Source: an uncultured Chlorobiota bacterium (GTDB taxonomy: Bacteria > Bacteroidota > Kapaibacteriia > OLB7). Taken from it: a stretch of DNA of 23,495 nt. Of this stretch, positions 1 to 7,984 are shown piece after piece (the stretch's first letter is position 1; each line of letters opens with the position of its first letter). The position numbers were made by a program, and so were the translations under genes. The stretch is taken from contig CAMLOB010000006.1 of NCBI GenBank assembly GCA_946481475.1, positions 1 to 23,495 of the forward strand, written 5' to 3'. The notes beneath the pieces were generated by a model. That model searched no databases, had not been told where the DNA came from, and worked only from the letters and a program-made list of their open reading frames with translations.

Positions 1-121
1 GCTGGCAGAGGAGGCCGAACAGCGGCTCGCCGCCGTGCGTCAGGCCGACCAGCGATTCTTCGGCTCCGAGAGCGTAGATGATTTCCGTTGTGCTTGGTAA
101 CAGTGAAAGAAGGCGCTTCAT
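1..121 (-). CDS. BtuF-like cobalamin/metal-chelate binding protein, 5' end (cut by window edge)
   Basis: Only the first 40 codons are inside the window. Read on the minus strand from ATG at 121-119, the product begins MKRLLSLLPSTTEIIYALGA and continues EESLVGLTH. The pattern SLLPS.TEI.YALG followed by LVG.TH is the N-terminal signature of class III periplasmic binding proteins of the BtuF/FecB type, which bind cobalamin or iron chelates for ABC import. There is no signal peptide before the motif, as in the shorter family members that begin directly at this strand; secretion is therefore uncertain. After the TH the usual C-D-Y-P is not seen: the frame reads GGEPLFGLLCQ, which is atypical and may be divergence or an error at the edge. 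A competing plus-strand frame ending at 102 exists but matches nothing I know. It is divergent from yqeY, and the 157-bp gap must hold both promoters. Confidence 0.65.
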   Translation of the reverse strand, partial: MKRLLSLLPSTTEIIYALGAEESLVGLTHGGEPLFGLLCQ

Positions 122-204
122 CGATCCGGAATTGGTAATTTTGTCTCCCGGGAATGTAAAGAGGGGAGGATGTCGTCCCGTACCTGTCCGGTCCCCCGTC
201 CCGG

Positions 205-275
205 TTCCTGAAAATACAGGTTCCCGAAGAATACGATTTCCCGAAGAATACAATTGAATCTCCGAAGGATGGAAT
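205..275 (+). repeat. Degenerate short tandem repeat upstream of yqeY
   Basis: A 14-base unit, TTCCCGAAGAATAC, occurs exactly at 221-234 and 238-251 (17-bp period). A degenerate copy precedes it at 205-217 (TTCCTGAAAATAC), and a weaker one follows at 259-270 (TCTCCGAAGGAT), which overlaps the yqeY ribosome binding site (GAAGGA, 264-269, 9 nt before the ATG). The array lies in the divergent promoter region between the BtuF-like gene and yqeY, so it could be a set of operator half-sites or simple slippage-derived duplication. Confidence 0.6.
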
Positions 276-278
276 CCC

Positions 279-734
279 ATGAAGATCTCTGAAAGGATTG
301 TTGAAGATATGAAGGCCGCGATGAAAGAGGGGAACACGACAAGAGTCGCCGCCCTGCGAACCCTGCGTGCGGCGTTGCTGCAGGTGCAGAAGTCGGGTGG
401 AGAGGTGACCGAGGAGGAAGAGTTGCGGGCGATTGCAAAGCAGGCGAAGATGAGCAAGGATGCGGTCGAGCAGTTCTCAGCCGCCGGTCGTGAGGATCTG
501 GCCGAAAAGGAGAGGACGGAACTTGCCGTCTTCGAGGAGTATCTGCCGAAGCAGTTGAGCGATGAGGAGATTGAGAAGATCGTCAGGAATATTGCCGAAG
601 CGGAGGGGGTCGGCGGAATGGATGATTTCAAGAAAGTGATGCCGAAAGCGATGAGTGAACTGAAAGGGCGTGCGGATGGGGGTCGCGTACAGGCGATTGT
701 TCGTCAGGTACTCTCGGGAGAAAGTGGAGCGTGA
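279..734 (+). CDS. yqeY: GatB/YqeY domain protein
   Basis: A 151-residue protein made of one GatB/YqeY domain, the size expected for stand-alone YqeY. Typical family features are the N-terminal stretch M.I...I..DMK.AMK...R...LR.L.AAL, the central region around residues 85-95 with EEYLPKQLSDEEI, and the C-terminal GRADGGRVQAIVRQ.L. The domain is homologous to the C-terminal tRNA-contacting tail of GatB, the amidotransferase that converts Glu-tRNA(Gln) to Gln-tRNA(Gln). The function of the free-standing protein is not well established, and a tRNA-related role is inference. The ATG at 279 is preceded by GAAGGA with 9-nt spacing. Its TGA overlaps the GTG of mutS2 (GTGA), so the two are very probably translated from one message. 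Confidence 0.9.
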   Translation: MKISERIVEDMKAAMKEGNTTRVAALRTLRAALLQVQKSGGEVTEEEELRAIAKQAKMSKDAVEQFSAAGREDLAEKERTELAVFEEYLPKQLSDEEIEKIVRNIAEAEGVGGMDDFKKVMPKAMSELKGRADGGRVQAIVRQVLSGESGA

Positions 735-3088
735 AGCCGGAACTGCAGAACGGATTGATTGAATCGAGCCTTGAACAACTGGAGTATGCCCGTATTCTGG
801 AGCATATCGCCCGCTATGCCGCCTCCTCGCTCGGTGTTGAGCATATACTGGAGGCCCGCCCTCTTTCCGACCCTGAGGCGATTCGCCGGGAGCTCCGGAT
901 GGTGGGGGAGGCCCGTTCGATTCTCGTCAGGGATGAACGGGTGCCGATCGACGGTATCTACGACATTCGCCCGGCTCTCTCTCTTTCGCGGACTTCGGGG
1001 GCATGGCTCGGCGGGGAGGATCTTCATGCGGTCTACACGACGATTCTCGGGTTCAGACAGATTCGGGATTTCCTTGCCTCACGGTCGGAGATCGCTCCGC
1101 TCCTTGCGGAACTCTCCTCCGGTATCCACGCCAGCCGTATCCTGGAGAAACATATCTCCGACGCTATTGACGATAACGGACAGGTGAAGGATACCGCCTC
1201 GCGCGATCTCTTCAATATCCGCCGCGATATCATCGCGAAGTCCGGAGTACTTCGCGAACGGCTCGGCAAGATCCTCCGCCGCGTTGCCGAGGACGAGTTC
1301 CTGACCGAGGAATACGTCACGCTGCGCGAAGGACGACTGGTTCTTCCGGTTCGCGTGGAGTACAAACGGAAGATTCCGGGAATTATCCACGGCGAGTCGA
1401 ACACCGGTTCCACCGTCTATCTGGAACCGGCCGAAATCTTCGACATGAACAACGAGATCGCCGAGCTGACCTTTGCCGAACGGCGTGAGGTGGAGCGAAT
1501 CCTGCGAACGCTGACCGAAGAACTCGGGGCCGAGGCCGAGGAGTTCCGTGAGTCGGTCTGGCGTGTCCAGCTTCTGGACTCGGTTGTGGCCCGTGCGCGC
1601 TACGGCGAGGAGTATGATTGTGTCGAGCCGGAAGTTCGTGAGGGGAAGGATCTTCTTCTGGAAGAGGCTCGCCATCCTCTGTTGCAGATTCGGCTCGATG
1701 CGGTGGTGCCGATGTCGATCGAGTTCGATGCGGCAAACCACTGCGTTATCATCTCCGGACCGAATGCGGGAGGAAAGACGATTGCGATCAAGACGCTCGG
1801 TCTGGCGGCGATGATGGCTCAGACCGGCATTCATCCTCCGGCAAAACGTTGCGTGGTCCACCCGGCCTCCCTCTTCAGCGATATCGGCGATCGTCAGTCG
1901 GTAGAGAACGATCTTTCCACCTTCAGCGCCCACATGACGCGGGTGAAGGAGATCATGGAGAGTGTGGTCGAAGGAGATATCGTTCTGCTGGACGAGCTTG
2001 GAACCGGAACCGACCCGGATGAGGGGGCCGCAATTGCAGCGGCGATTCTCGACCGCCTTCTTGCCAAAGGGGCAATCGTTCTGGCCACGACCCACCACAG
2101 CGCGTTGAAAGTCTACGCCTACCGGAACGAAGGGGTGGCCAATGCCGGAATGGAATTCGACACCGATACGCTGCGGCCGACCTACCGTCTGCTTGTCGGC
2201 GTTCCCGGCAACAGCTATGCCTTCGAGCTTCTGGCCCGCTTCGGCTTCCGTCCGGAGATTATCGATGCGGCCCGGACCTATCTGGGAGAGGAGCGGAATG
2301 AGCTGACCGGATTGATCGAGCAGCTTGAACGGTCGCTTCAGGAGACCCGTGCCCTCGAATCCCAACATCAAGTCGCTGTCAGAGAGGCCGAGGAGGTTCG
2401 TCGGACCTTACGCGAAGAACAGGAGACGCTTCGGGCGAAACGACAGGAGATCGTCAACGCCGCACGGGAGGAGGCCCGGGAGAAGCTGGCCGGTGCGAAC
2501 AGTCTGATCGAGAACACGTTGCGCGAGATTCGTTCCGGCGCTTCGAAGGAGAGCGTCAGGGAGATGCGCAGGACGATCGAGGAGGCCAGAAAGAAGGAGT
2601 CGGAGGAAAAGGAGCGGGAGAAGCGGCAGGTGGAGGACGGATTCCACAAAGGAGATGCGGTCAGGTTGAAGGAGGGGACCGAAGTCGGCGAGGTGATGAT
2701 CGAGGCCGATGAAGAGGGGAACGTCGTCGTGCAGTTCGGACCGCTTCGGATGCGTTCGCATATCTCCGAACTGGAGAAAGTGTCACGGTCGGAGCAGCGG
2801 AAGACCGAGCGTGTGGCCCGCACCGCGGTGGTCAACGCAAACGAGGCGAGTACGCGGGTCGATCTTCGGGGGATGTATGCCGAGGAGGCGGCCGTCGAGA
2901 TCGATCATGCGCTGACGGCGGCGATCAACGGAGGACTGAACAGGCTGGAGATCATTCACGGCAAGGGGACCGGTGCGCTCCGCCAGCGGACGCACGATCT
3001 GCTGCGGGACCATCCGGGCGTCGCCTCCTTCCGACTCGGCACACTGACCGAAGGGGGAGCCGGCGTCACCATCGTCGAACTGAAATGA
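731..3088 (+). CDS. mutS2: Endonuclease MutS2
   Basis: A 785-residue MutS2, the usual length. The N-terminal half is the MutS core and lever/clamp region. The ATPase follows, with Walker A GPNAGGKT at residues 343-350 and Walker B VLLDELGTGTDPDEG from residue 418. A long charged coiled-coil-rich segment runs from about 510 to 640. A KOW-like patch (KGDAVRLKEGTEVGEV) leads into a C-terminal Smr nuclease domain with VDLRG at 710-714 and IIHGKGTGALR at 741-751. There is no MutS mismatch-recognition domain, as expected. MutS2 proteins are known for suppressing homologous recombination and, in some bacteria, for sensing collided ribosomes; which role applies here cannot be read from sequence. The GTG start overlaps the yqeY stop, which indicates translational coupling. 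No intrinsic terminator is seen after the TGA, only a copy of the dispersed palindromic repeat. Confidence 0.96.
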   Translation: MKPELQNGLIESSLEQLEYARILEHIARYAASSLGVEHILEARPLSDPEAIRRELRMVGEARSILVRDERVPIDGIYDIRPALSLSRTSGAWLGGEDLHAVYTTILGFRQIRDFLASRSEIAPLLAELSSGIHASRILEKHISDAIDDNGQVKDTASRDLFNIRRDIIAKSGVLRERLGKILRRVAEDEFLTEEYVTLREGRLVLPVRVEYKRKIPGIIHGESNTGSTVYLEPAEIFDMNNEIAELTFAERREVERILRTLTEELGAEAEEFRESVWRVQLLDSVVARARYGEEYDCVEPEVREGKDLLLEEARHPLLQIRLDAVVPMSIEFDAANHCVIISGPNAGGKTIAIKTLGLAAMMAQTGIHPPAKRCVVHPASLFSDIGDRQSVENDLSTFSAHMTRVKEIMESVVEGDIVLLDELGTGTDPDEGAAIAAAILDRLLAKGAIVLATTHHSALKVYAYRNEGVANAGMEFDTDTLRPTYRLLVGVPGNSYAFELLARFGFRPEIIDAARTYLGEERNELTGLIEQLERSLQETRALESQHQVAVREAEEVRRTLREEQETLRAKRQEIVNAAREEAREKLAGANSLIENTLREIRSGASKESVREMRRTIEEARKKESEEKEREKRQVEDGFHKGDAVRLKEGTEVGEVMIEADEEGNVVVQFGPLRMRSHISELEKVSRSEQRKTERVARTAVVNANEASTRVDLRGMYAEEAAVEIDHALTAAINGGLNRLEIIHGKGTGALRQRTHDLLRDHPGVASFRLGTLTEGGAGVTIVELK

Positions 3089-3092
3089 TGCT

Positions 3093-3149
3093 CCCTTCGC
3101 GCTTTCTTTGTGTCCGCCGCAGGCGGATAGTGACTTGGTGGTGAAAAAC
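3093..3149 (+). repeat. Dispersed palindromic repeat, copy A
   Basis: The intergenic gap after mutS2 holds TCCGCC-GCA-GGCGGA (3113-3127), an imperfect version of the 14-bp palindrome found elsewhere in this window. It is followed by CTTGGTGGTGAAAAAC (3134-3149), identical over 16 bases to 4789-4804. The CT-rich stretch before it (3093-3112) resembles the CTTTGCG-type flank of the other copies. It can form a GC-rich hairpin but has no U-tract. No gene is present here. Confidence 0.75.
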
Positions 3150-3217
3150 ATCATCCGGTACAGATTCGAGCATACACGAAACCGGAACAAACCGGACTCC
3201 CCCTCACAACCGGAACC

Positions 3218-4648
3218 ATGAAAAAACTTCTGATAGCAAACCGGGGCGAGATCGCCCGCCGCATTATCCGAACCGCCGAGCGGATGGGAATCGAGACGGT
3301 GGCGATCTACTCCGATATCGACACGCCGGCCCCCTACGTCCGCGAGGCGACCGAGGCGTACAGGCTTCCGGGACTGACGCCGGGGGAGACCTATCTGAAC
3401 ATGGATGCGATCTTCCGCGTGATCGAGGAATCCGGAGCCGATGCCGTCCATCCGGGCTACGGCTTCCTGAGCGAGAACGCCCGCTTTGCCGCCCGATGTC
3501 GCGATGCCGGCATCACGTTTGTGGGGCCTTCTCCCGAGGCTATCGAGCATCTGGGGAGCAAGACGAACGCCCGCCGTCTGGCGATCGATTCCGGCGTACC
3601 GGTGATGCCGGGAACGACTGCGGGAGTGACCTCGCTGGAGGAGGCACGGGAGACGGCCGGGGAGATCGGCTATCCGGTCCTGCTGAAGGCCGCCGCCGGA
3701 GGGGGAGGAAAGGGAATGCGTGTTGTCCGCGAAGCCTCCGAACTGGAGAGCGGACTGCGGGCCGCCCAGGGAGAGGCGATGACCGCGTTCGGCGACGACG
3801 AGGTCTTTGTGGAGAAGTATGTGGAGGAACCCCGCCATATCGAGATCCAGATCGTTGCCGACACGCACGGCAATATTCTTGTCCTCGGCGAACGTGAGTG
3901 TTCCATTCAGCGGCGCCATCAGAAAGTGATCGAGGAGGCTCCGTCGGTTGCGCTGGACGATGATCTGCGAAGCCGGATGTTTGCCGGAGCCGAGCAACTG
4001 GTGGCGGCGGCGAACTACATGAATGCCGGAACTCTCGAATTCCTGCTCGATTCCTCCGGCAATTACTACTTCCTTGAGGTCAACACCCGTTTGCAGGTGG
4101 AGCATCCGGTAACCGAGATGGTGACCGGGCTGGACCTGGTGGAGTTGCAGATCAGGGTGGCGCGGGGAGAGGAACTGCCGGTGAAAACCTCGGAGATAGA
4201 GCGGCGGGGCCATGCAATCGAGTGCCGTATCTGTGCCGAGGATTCCTACGATAATTTCCTGCCGAGTATCGGAAGGATTTTCAGTCTGAGCGAACCGGAA
4301 GGGGAGCGTATCCGGGTCGATTCGTCGATCTATCCCGGCATGGAAGTTTCGCTCTACTACGATCCGATGATGGCAAAGCTCATCTGCTGGGGGGAGACGC
4401 GGGAGGAGGCGATTGTCCGGACGCTGGAGGCGCTCGACCGCTATCACATTGCCGGCGTTGCGACCACCATCCCGTTCTGCCGTTCGGTCCTGAAGAATGA
4501 GGATTTTCGCTCGGGGGATTTCTCCACCGGCTACGTGAAGAAGCATTGGGCCGATCCGAAGCAGGAGATCGATGAGGATCTCTTCCGCATGGCGGCCGCT
4601 GCGGCGATTCTGACGGATGAAAAGGTCAGGGAGAGAATGGAAGGCTGA
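3218..4648 (+). CDS. accC: Biotin carboxylase (acetyl-/acyl-CoA carboxylase subunit)
   Basis: A 476-residue ATP-grasp biotin carboxylase that carboxylates the biotin of a carrier protein with bicarbonate and ATP, the first half-reaction of acetyl-CoA or acyl-CoA carboxylase. The N-terminal domain starts KKLLIANRGEIARRIIRTA and has HPGYGFLSENA. The ATP-grasp glycine-rich loop KAAAGGGGKGMR is at residues 157-168. The catalytic and biotin-proximal motif EVNTRLQVEHPVTE begins at residue 287, and RRHQKVIEEAPS is present. The C-terminal subdomain ends about where E. coli AccC does, with a slightly longer tail, and there is no fused biotinyl or carboxyltransferase domain. No accB or carboxyltransferase gene is adjacent, so the partner complex (acetyl-, propionyl-CoA or pyruvate carboxylase) is unresolved. 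ATG 3218 is the family start; the ribosome binding site is weak. Confidence 0.94.
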   Translation: MKKLLIANRGEIARRIIRTAERMGIETVAIYSDIDTPAPYVREATEAYRLPGLTPGETYLNMDAIFRVIEESGADAVHPGYGFLSENARFAARCRDAGITFVGPSPEAIEHLGSKTNARRLAIDSGVPVMPGTTAGVTSLEEARETAGEIGYPVLLKAAAGGGGKGMRVVREASELESGLRAAQGEAMTAFGDDEVFVEKYVEEPRHIEIQIVADTHGNILVLGERECSIQRRHQKVIEEAPSVALDDDLRSRMFAGAEQLVAAANYMNAGTLEFLLDSSGNYYFLEVNTRLQVEHPVTEMVTGLDLVELQIRVARGEELPVKTSEIERRGHAIECRICAEDSYDNFLPSIGRIFSLSEPEGERIRVDSSIYPGMEVSLYYDPMMAKLICWGETREEAIVRTLEALDRYHIAGVATTIPFCRSVLKNEDFRSGDFSTGYVKKHWADPKQEIDEDLFRMAAAAAILTDEKVRERMEG

Positions 4649-4650
4649 AC

Positions 4651-4690
4651 CCTTTGCGTCCGCCGCGGCGGATGCGCGATTCTTCCCGAT
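4651..4690 (+). repeat. Dispersed palindromic repeat, copy B
   Basis: Just after the accC stop, CCTTTGCG is followed by the perfect palindrome TCCGCCGCGGCGGA (4659-4672) and then TGCGCGATTC. The flanks on both sides match copy F near 22954, which reads GCG-palindrome-TTGCGCGATTC. The palindrome lies 10 nt past the accC TGA and could act as a GC-rich hairpin, but no U-tract follows it. Confidence 0.8.
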
Positions 4691-4723
4691 ATGGGAGGGA
4701 AGACGGTAGTATAGAGTCGGCGG

Positions 4724-4838
4724 GTGAAGTATAAGGCAGGGGAAGAATACCACTTGGTGATTCTTCGTGCTTCCGCCGCGGCGGATGTCTTGGTGGTGAA
4801 AAACACAAAGGCACAAAGGGCACAAAGAAACCACCAAG
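4724..4838 (+). repeat. Dispersed palindromic repeat, copy C (longest copy)
   Basis: This fills most of the accC-purL gap. It opens with GTGAAGTATAA and contains CTTGGTGATTCTTCGTGCT and the perfect palindrome TCCGCCGCGGCGGA (4772-4785). It then has CTTGGTGGTGAAAAAC (4789-4804) and a triple A/C-rich motif (CACAAAGG-type, 4803-4827), and closes with CCACCAAG (4831-4838). The outer CTTGGTGG (4789-4796) and CCACCAAG form an 8-bp inverted repeat around the CACAAAG units. The first 62 bp align with 9306-9374. The purL frame is open through this element but the translation is low-complexity, so it is treated as non-coding. Confidence 0.8.
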
Positions 4839-4912
4839 TACTACCAAGCAACAGAGACCTCAGAGAGAAAGAGAAGCGCTACGATCCAACGATATACCTA
4901 ACAACAGCATTC

Positions 4913-7159
4913 ATGAATCCGGATACACGCACAACGACGGTTGAAGACGCGAAGAACCTGGGGTTGACCGGGGCGGAGTATGAGAAGATCTGCCACCTTC
5001 TCAACCGCGCACCGAATTACACCGAACTCGGGGTCTACTCGGTGATGTGGAGCGAGCATTGCAGCTACAAGAATTCCATTGCGCAGTTGAAGACTCTTCC
5101 CCGCAGCGGCGGACGATTGCTGGTGGAGGCCGGACAGGAGAACGCCGGGCTTGTCGATATCGGCGACGGCTACGCGATCGCCTTCAAGATCGAAAGCCAC
5201 AACCATCCCTCGGCGGTCGAGCCGTATCAGGGGGCGGCCACCGGCGTCGGCGGTATCCTTCGGGATATCTTCACAATGGGAGCCCGTCCCATCGCCGCGC
5301 TCGACTCGCTCCGCTTCGGTCGGTTGGATAACGACCGGACGAAATTCCTGTTTGAAGGGGTGGTCAAGGGGATCGGCGACTACGGCAATTCCTTCGGTGT
5401 GCCGACCGTCGGCGGTGAGGTCTTCTTTGAGGAGTGTTACCGGGACAACCCGCTGGTCAACGCCATGGCTGTCGGCATTGTCAAGGCTGACCGGACGGCA
5501 TCGGCGACGAGCGGGGCTCCGGGCAAGGCCGTGATGATTCTGGGGGCGCGGACCGGACGGGACGGTATTCACGGCGCGTCGCTTCTTGCTTCGCGTGAGT
5601 TCGACGAGAAGACCGAGGATATGCGTCCGACCGTGCAGGTGGGAGATCCGTTCTACGAGAAGATGCTCCTTGAGGCGAGCCTTGAGCTGATCGCCTCAGG
5701 TATCGTTGTCGGTATGCAGGATATGGGGGCGGCCGGGATCAGTTGCTCGACATCGGAGATGAGTGAGAAAGGGGGGACCGGCATGAAGGTCAATCTCGAT
5801 CTTGTTCCCCTCCGCGAAGCCGATATGTCGGCATACGAGATCATGCTGAGCGAATCGCAGGAACGGATGCTGCTGGTGCTTGAGGAGAAGGATATTCCGC
5901 AGGCCGAGGCGATCTGTGAGAAGTGGGACGTGCCGATCACCCGGATCGGCGAGACGACCGAAGACGGGATGATCGAGCTTCACCATAAGGGTGAGCGGGT
6001 TGCCTGCATCCCGGCCGAAAGCCTGGTTCTCGGCGGAGGAGCCCCGGTCTATATCCGGGAGCAGAAAGAAGCCTCCTATCTCGAAGTGACCCGCGCAGTC
6101 GATCCCCGTCAGTTGATCGGCGATATCTCTCCGTCGGACGCCTTCAACCGGTTGCTTGAATCACCGAACATCGCCGGCAAACACTGGGTCTACGAACAGT
6201 ACGATTCGATGGTCCGGACGAATACGGCACAGTCGTTCGACTCCGACGCGGCCGTTATCCGGTTGAAGGAAGTGCCCGGGAAAGGACTGGCCGTTGCCAC
6301 CGACTGCAACAGTCGCTACGTCTACCTGAATCCGTGGCGGGGTGGTGCAATCGCGGTTGCCGAGGCGGCGCGGAACGTGGTCTGTTCCGGAGGGACGCCG
6401 GTGGCGATCACCAACTGTCTGAATTTCGGCAACCCCTACAATCCTGAAGTCTACTGGCAGTTCGCCGAGGCGATCCGGGGGATGGGGGATGCCTGCCGGG
6501 CATTCGATACGCCGGTGACCGGAGGGAACGTCTCCTTCCACAACGAATCGCAGCAGAGTGCGGTCTTCCCGACACCGACCATCGGTATGCTCGGGATTGT
6601 CGAGGATCTGAACCATGTGACCCCGGCCGGATTCCGGAACGAGGGGGATGTGGTCGCTCTGCTCGGCGCACCGGGAGCCGAACTCGGCGGCAGCGAACTT
6701 CTTGCGCTGGTGACCGGGAAAGTGCTGGGTGATGCGCCGGAGATCGATCTTCTGGCCGAAAAGAATTTGCATGGTGCGATCCTGAAAGGAATTCGCTCCG
6801 GACTCATCTCCTCGGCGCACGATCCTTCCGAGGGGGGGATCGCCATTGCACTTGCCGAGAGCAGCATCAACAGTGCCGGAGGAAATCTCGGACTGGAGAT
6901 GGAACTGGAGGAAGAGGATCCGATCGCGTTCCTCTTCGGCGAATCGCAGTCCCGTGTCGTCGTCAGCTTCAGTCCGGAGAACGAGGAGAAGATAAAAGGG
7001 ATTGCAGAAGAGTTCGGCGTTCCGTATCGTCAGCTTGGTCTGGTGAGCAAGGGGACGTTCCGTATCGGATCGGTGATAGCGACGACGGTTGCGGAGATGG
7101 CCGGGTGGTATAACGGGGCGATCGAGAAGAGGATGAGCCGGGTGGAAGTCGGCGCGTGA
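4913..7159 (+). CDS. purL: Phosphoribosylformylglycinamidine synthase subunit PurL (small-type)
   Basis: A 748-residue PurL of the type that works with separate PurQ and PurS subunits. It performs ATP-dependent amidation of FGAR to FGAM in de novo purine synthesis in the cytoplasm. Visible motifs are SEHCSYK at residues 47-53, which carries the conserved catalytic His; [20 protein letters not shown], with H96-N97-H98; and the [10 protein letters not shown] and [15 protein letters not shown] regions. The two AIRS-like halves give the usual length of about 740 residues. The frame is open upstream to 4724, but that part is the dispersed repeat. I chose ATG 4913 because the family sequence begins there ([19 protein letters not shown]). 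No good Shine-Dalgarno sequence precedes it. No purQ or purS is in the window. Confidence 0.95.
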   Translation: MNPDTRTTTVEDAKNLGLTGAEYEKICHLLNRAPNYTELGVYSVMWSEHCSYKNSIAQLKTLPRSGGRLLVEAGQENAGLVDIGDGYAIAFKIESHNHPSAVEPYQGAATGVGGILRDIFTMGARPIAALDSLRFGRLDNDRTKFLFEGVVKGIGDYGNSFGVPTVGGEVFFEECYRDNPLVNAMAVGIVKADRTASATSGAPGKAVMILGARTGRDGIHGASLLASREFDEKTEDMRPTVQVGDPFYEKMLLEASLELIASGIVVGMQDMGAAGISCSTSEMSEKGGTGMKVNLDLVPLREADMSAYEIMLSESQERMLLVLEEKDIPQAEAICEKWDVPITRIGETTEDGMIELHHKGERVACIPAESLVLGGGAPVYIREQKEASYLEVTRAVDPRQLIGDISPSDAFNRLLESPNIAGKHWVYEQYDSMVRTNTAQSFDSDAAVIRLKEVPGKGLAVATDCNSRYVYLNPWRGGAIAVAEAARNVVCSGGTPVAITNCLNFGNPYNPEVYWQFAEAIRGMGDACRAFDTPVTGGNVSFHNESQQSAVFPTPTIGMLGIVEDLNHVTPAGFRNEGDVVALLGAPGAELGGSELLALVTGKVLGDAPEIDLLAEKNLHGAILKGIRSGLISSAHDPSEGGIAIALAESSINSAGGNLGLEMELEEEDPIAFLFGESQSRVVVSFSPENEEKIKGIAEEFGVPYRQLGLVSKGTFRIGSVIATTVAEMAGWYNGAIEKRMSRVEVGA

Positions 7160-7188
7160 TATCAGCGGATACGGCTGTGCGGACAGAT

Positions 7189-7228
7189 TACCACGAAGTC
7201 ACAAAGAGCACAAAGGGGACACAAAGGT
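7189..7228 (+). repeat. Dispersed repeat, partial copy D (CACAAAG type)
   Basis: The purL-isomerase gap contains TACCACGAAGTCACAAAG, AGCACAAAGG and GGACACAAAGG. This is the same A/C-rich triple motif as in copy C (4803-4827), without the GC palindrome. It is an incomplete member of the same family, and no other feature is seen in this 97-bp gap. Confidence 0.6.
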
Positions 7229-7256
7229 CTGATTAAAGGGGCCTGAGTACGGATTC

Positions 7257-7829
7257 ATGAACTTTTCAGAGTATACGGATTATACGCTGAAGGCCGTTGC
7301 CTCGGTCGATTCGGGGGAAGTGGATCGATTTATCGATTCGCTGCTCGATGCGTTCGAGCGGGGGGGGACGATCTTCGTGATCGGCAACGGCGGATCGGCC
7401 GCAAATGCCAGTCACTTCGCGCAGGATCTGGCCAAGGGGACGCTGGCTCATCCCGAACAGGAGAAGCGGTTCCGGGCGCTCTCCCTTACCGACAATCTTC
7501 CGTTTATTTCCGCCCTCGGCAACGACGAAGGATATGAGAATATCTTCGTCCAGCAGTTGCGGACGTTTGCCGATCCGGATGACCTCCTGGTGGCGATCTC
7601 CGGCTCCGGCAACAGTCCGAACATTTTGCGGGCGATCGACTTTGCGAAGGAAAAGGGAATGAAGACGATCGGGGTCACCGGCTTCGACGGCGGGAAGCTC
7701 CGCGAGCGGGCCGACGAAGGGGTGCATGTGCCGTTGGACGATATGTGTACCAGCGAGAGCGTCCACTCGGTGATTTTTCACTACGTGATTCTTGAGTTGA
7801 AGGACCGGATAGCGGGGTATGCGGCGTAG
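7257..7829 (+). CDS. SIS-domain sugar-phosphate isomerase, GmhA-like
   Basis: A 190-residue single SIS domain closest to phosphoheptose isomerase GmhA, which converts sedoheptulose 7-phosphate to D-glycero-manno-heptose 7-phosphate for LPS core or glycan heptose. Phosphate-binding motifs are GNGGS at residues 43-47 and SGSGNS at 115-120. The E. coli GmhA active site uses H61, E65, Q172 and H180. The aligned positions here look like H53, D57, E167 and H175, so two of the four differ conservatively. That makes a heptose isomerase plausible but not certain; related SIS proteins act on other sugar phosphates. No gmhB, hldE or hldD neighbours are present. The ATG at 7257 is the only sensible start and its Shine-Dalgarno sequence is weak. 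It follows purL at 97 bp with a repeat between them. Confidence 0.85.
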   Translation: MNFSEYTDYTLKAVASVDSGEVDRFIDSLLDAFERGGTIFVIGNGGSAANASHFAQDLAKGTLAHPEQEKRFRALSLTDNLPFISALGNDEGYENIFVQQLRTFADPDDLLVAISGSGNSPNILRAIDFAKEKGMKTIGVTGFDGGKLRERADEGVHVPLDDMCTSESVHSVIFHYVILELKDRIAGYAA

Positions 7830-7871
7830 CTGCATCCTCAGCTTGTCAGCTTGAACTGTAGAACCGGAACA

Positions 7872-7950
7872 GACCGCAGATTTGACCGATTGGGCAGATT
7901 GACACGGATCCGATCTGTGCCGATCCGTCTGATCCGCGTCATCTGTGGTC
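7872..7950 (+). repeat. Intergenic inverted repeat (ACAGAT/ATCTGT type)
   Basis: Outer arms GACCGCAGAT (7872-7881) and ATCTGTGGTC (7941-7950) pair at 9 of 10 positions. Inside them GACACGGATC (7901-7910) can pair with the GATCCGCGTC segment (7931-7940), and CGATCTGTG and CGATCCGTCTG repeat the theme. The stretch would fold into a long imperfect hairpin. It occupies most of the gap between the isomerase and the DUF2071 gene. It resembles the CCACAGAT-type intergenic repeats known from many environmental genomes (recalled, not searched). No U-tract follows. Confidence 0.65.
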
Positions 7951-7984
7951 TATCCTGCCGAACAATCAGTAAAGGCACCACACC

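Noticed and set aside
3..102. Plus-strand frame ending in TAA at 102 as the 3' end of an upstream gene
   Set aside because: The minus-strand reading gives the conserved BtuF-type N-terminus with an ATG start, which is far more specific.
2783..4837. A 684-codon open frame on the minus strand, antisense to mutS2 and accC
   Set aside because: It lies opposite two certain genes, has no recognisable domain, and is the kind of antisense frame produced by strong codon bias in GC-rich genes.
4724..4912. N-terminal extension of PurL by 63 codons
   Set aside because: The extension translates the dispersed repeat; homology and normal length start at ATG 4913.
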